The notes under the pieces were generated by a model. That model had not been told where the DNA came from and did no database searches. It worked only from the letters and a program-made list of their open reading frames with translations. Below, piece by piece: positions 62,138 through 64,000 of a stretch of DNA of 64,000 nucleotides. Each line of letters starts with the position of its first letter. Positions within the stretch are counted from its first letter, which is position 1. The stretch is from Ceratothoa steindachneri (taxonomy: Eukaryota; Arthropoda; Malacostraca; Isopoda; Cymothoidae), in contig OZ018324.1 in NCBI GenBank assembly GCA_963969495.1, positions 142,286,355-142,350,354 on the forward strand, in the 5' to 3' direction. A program made the position numbers and the translations under genes.

Positions 62138-64000
62138 TCACTGCGTTAAATGCTTTGCTTTATAACTTAGATGCACATCATCTTTATATACAATAGTAGT
62201 ATTCTCCCGCCCTCCTGACTTTTTAATTCATGTTAAAATTTGGCAATTAATACTATGAGATTCTATATCATTGGTGCTTTGCGAATTTAAACTTCAAAGA
62301 ATGATATCACGTGAACAAGAGGTGGGTCAAATAAATATATTACAAGTGCTATTAAGTGTATTGCCTCATGTAAGAAAAAGATATTTATATGAGAAAATGA
62401 CAGTAATATTTATAAAAAATACGTTAGATTCTTCATGGTTTTAAATGATTTGTGTCGGTTCATTTCTACCAGCTCAATTTGCCAATATATTGTTCACAAT
62501 CACTCATGAGCATTAGACGGATGATCCTTTGAGGTCTGTCACAACAGATGGCATAATGCTTTACATACATAATTACAGTACCTTCAACTATACCTAAAAT
62601 ACAGCATGGGCATACGGTAAGAGCGAAGTTGAGGCTTTGTTGGAGAAGAACTTGCATCTTTGCTCGATAATGCTTTATATTTGAATGACAATAACATTTT
62701 GTATTCATTTAAAAGTAAAATCAAATTCAGAATGTTGAACTCAGAATGGATTTTTAAGAGGTTCCTTAAGAAAGAGATTACATAAACGTAATCTCATCGG
62801 AGTTGTAGGAACATGATAGCACACAACTCCTCCCAATAGCACTCGGTAGCACCGATGGTAAATCTCGGCAATAGAGTGTCTTTGATTATGTGAGAAAACA
62901 ATTTTTATCAAATCAATTATGTATTTTAAATTACGTATATGAATGGTGACCTTATTTTTATTCCTCAATAAAGAATGATTTCTGAACTGCCTTTGTGTTC
63001 AGCAACGATGTTGGGAATTTGGAATAAAGATGAAAGATGAGTTTTCACTTGCTTGTTAACCCCATTTGACTTAGTTATTAGTTATGACCGCACTGTAAGA
63101 AATAAATTTTTGATCCCATTTTTATTTGTTGCCTTTAAATGTATTGAAGGTGGAATGAAATAACCGCATCCTTCCGAGGTTCTGAAAATGTGACCTGTAA
63201 CATTCTCATTGCATACTAGTATCATATCTATATATTATTTAAAAAAAACAAACAAGTGAACAACAACGAAGGCATCTGTTTAAAAAGAAAATGTGAGAAG
63301 CTTTATATTCTAAGTATGTAAGATGTTGTTATTAGGGATTATTATGCATATTTTTTTCTTACTAAAAAAGATAGAAAAGGAAAAGAAGGAATCGATACCC
63401 TAACGTTTACAGAATCACAAACTCGCAGATACGCAAGGTGAGATTCGAGGCTAGTTTAACTAAAAATATTAAGGGTGGAAACCAGAAGTTAGGGACGGGT
63501 GAACAGAAAAGAGGATGTGAAAAAAGAATTATTTTTAAAATTCTTATTTCTGGAGGTAGGGAAAACCTGCGGCATGTATATAGCCGCAGATTTACTTCCG
63601 ATCGTTGGTATTGACTATTGTTGCCAATGATTTCCCTTAGCTCCCATTTATCTGCAGACTAATAAGCATACCACTTGAGGTGACGTGAAGTGTGGTGAAA
63701 TCCGTGGTTGATTCGTTTTTCTTATCGAATTGACCGTATACTTAATTAAATTTGTAATTTGTAATAGGTTCACAGACGCTTGTATTAAGGAACTAACAAA
63801 TATATTAATGTCTAGTTGAGTCAGGACAAAATAGGAAGAAAGAGAGGAAAGAGGATCATTGTTAGTGATAAGAAAGAGGATATGAAAGGAAATAAAATCT
63901 ATTTGTTAGCAGATAATCAACCAAAGGGTAAGGGTAAACGAAATCTTCATCTTTAAAACTCGAAATGGAATAAACAGAAAAAGTATGTTATCGCCCCGAA
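62138..64000. other. Unassigned AT-rich sequence
   Basis: Two minus-strand frames (62466-62708 and 62741-62968) have no recognised motif. Nothing else identified. Confidence 0.4.

Noticed and set aside
63570..63615. Short likeness to the integrase segment at 15270 (CCGCRGATTTACTTCC)
   Set aside because: The match is under 40 bp and does not extend in a coding frame.

Overview
This is an AT-rich eukaryotic window with no convincing host gene. Almost all recognisable coding sequence is decayed transposable-element (TE) protein on both strands, interrupted by stops and frameshifts. Between the elements lie long (AT)n tracts, tandem repeats and unassigned AT-rich DNA. The TE mixture (Ty3/Gypsy, Penelope-like, CR1-type LINE, Tc1, mariner, piggyBac), the abundant (AT)n and a repeated 'ACATAAG' motif near 23.96 kb suggest an invertebrate. 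A decapod or other crustacean is my best guess, not a conclusion.

Layout, 0-19.5 kb: a short LTR element on the minus strand (670-3022) has two LTRs, a primer-binding site and a gag-protease remnant but no pol. A mariner transposase follows (5.23-6.15 kb, minus). From 10.08 to 19.53 kb lies a large degenerate Ty3/Gypsy-type element whose integrase precedes reverse transcriptase and RNase H, the Ty1/copia-like order known from the Gmr1-like group. A 1308-bp solo LTR with a 5-bp target duplication is inserted in its RT. Between its 5' LTR and gag are a 350-bp hairpin, a Penelope-like element with inverted long terminal repeats and a GIY-YIG endonuclease remnant, and a three-unit tandem repeat ending in (AT)n.

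19.5-40.6 kb is sparse: a CR1-type endonuclease (24.2-24.7 kb, minus), a Penelope-like RT fragment with a YIDD box (27.2-27.7 kb, minus), a nine-unit 24-bp minisatellite (31.28-31.5 kb) and a Tc1-like element with roughly 280-bp inverted repeats (32.81-34.46 kb).

40.6-49.2 kb: a second Ty3/Gypsy element in ordinary order (LTR-PBS-gag-PR-RT-RH-IN-LTR, 40.63-45.90 kb), then a second Tc1-like element (46.20-49.18 kb). The right inverted repeat of that Tc1 is split by a 1420-bp solo LTR with target duplication ATGTT. The ends of this LTR, of the solo LTR at 16.5 kb and of the LTR at 57.8 kb resemble one another, so one LTR family seems to have been active across the window.

49.2-64 kb: unassigned DNA, an unidentified degenerate protein (54.78-56.05 kb), another LTR-PBS-gag-protease remnant (56.94-60.0 kb), and a piggyBac transposase on the minus strand (60.26-61.84 kb) whose 5' end is still marked by TTAA-CCCT. 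The pieces do not form a working pathway. The value of the window is its nested-insertion record and some unusual element structures, and I found no clear new biological system.
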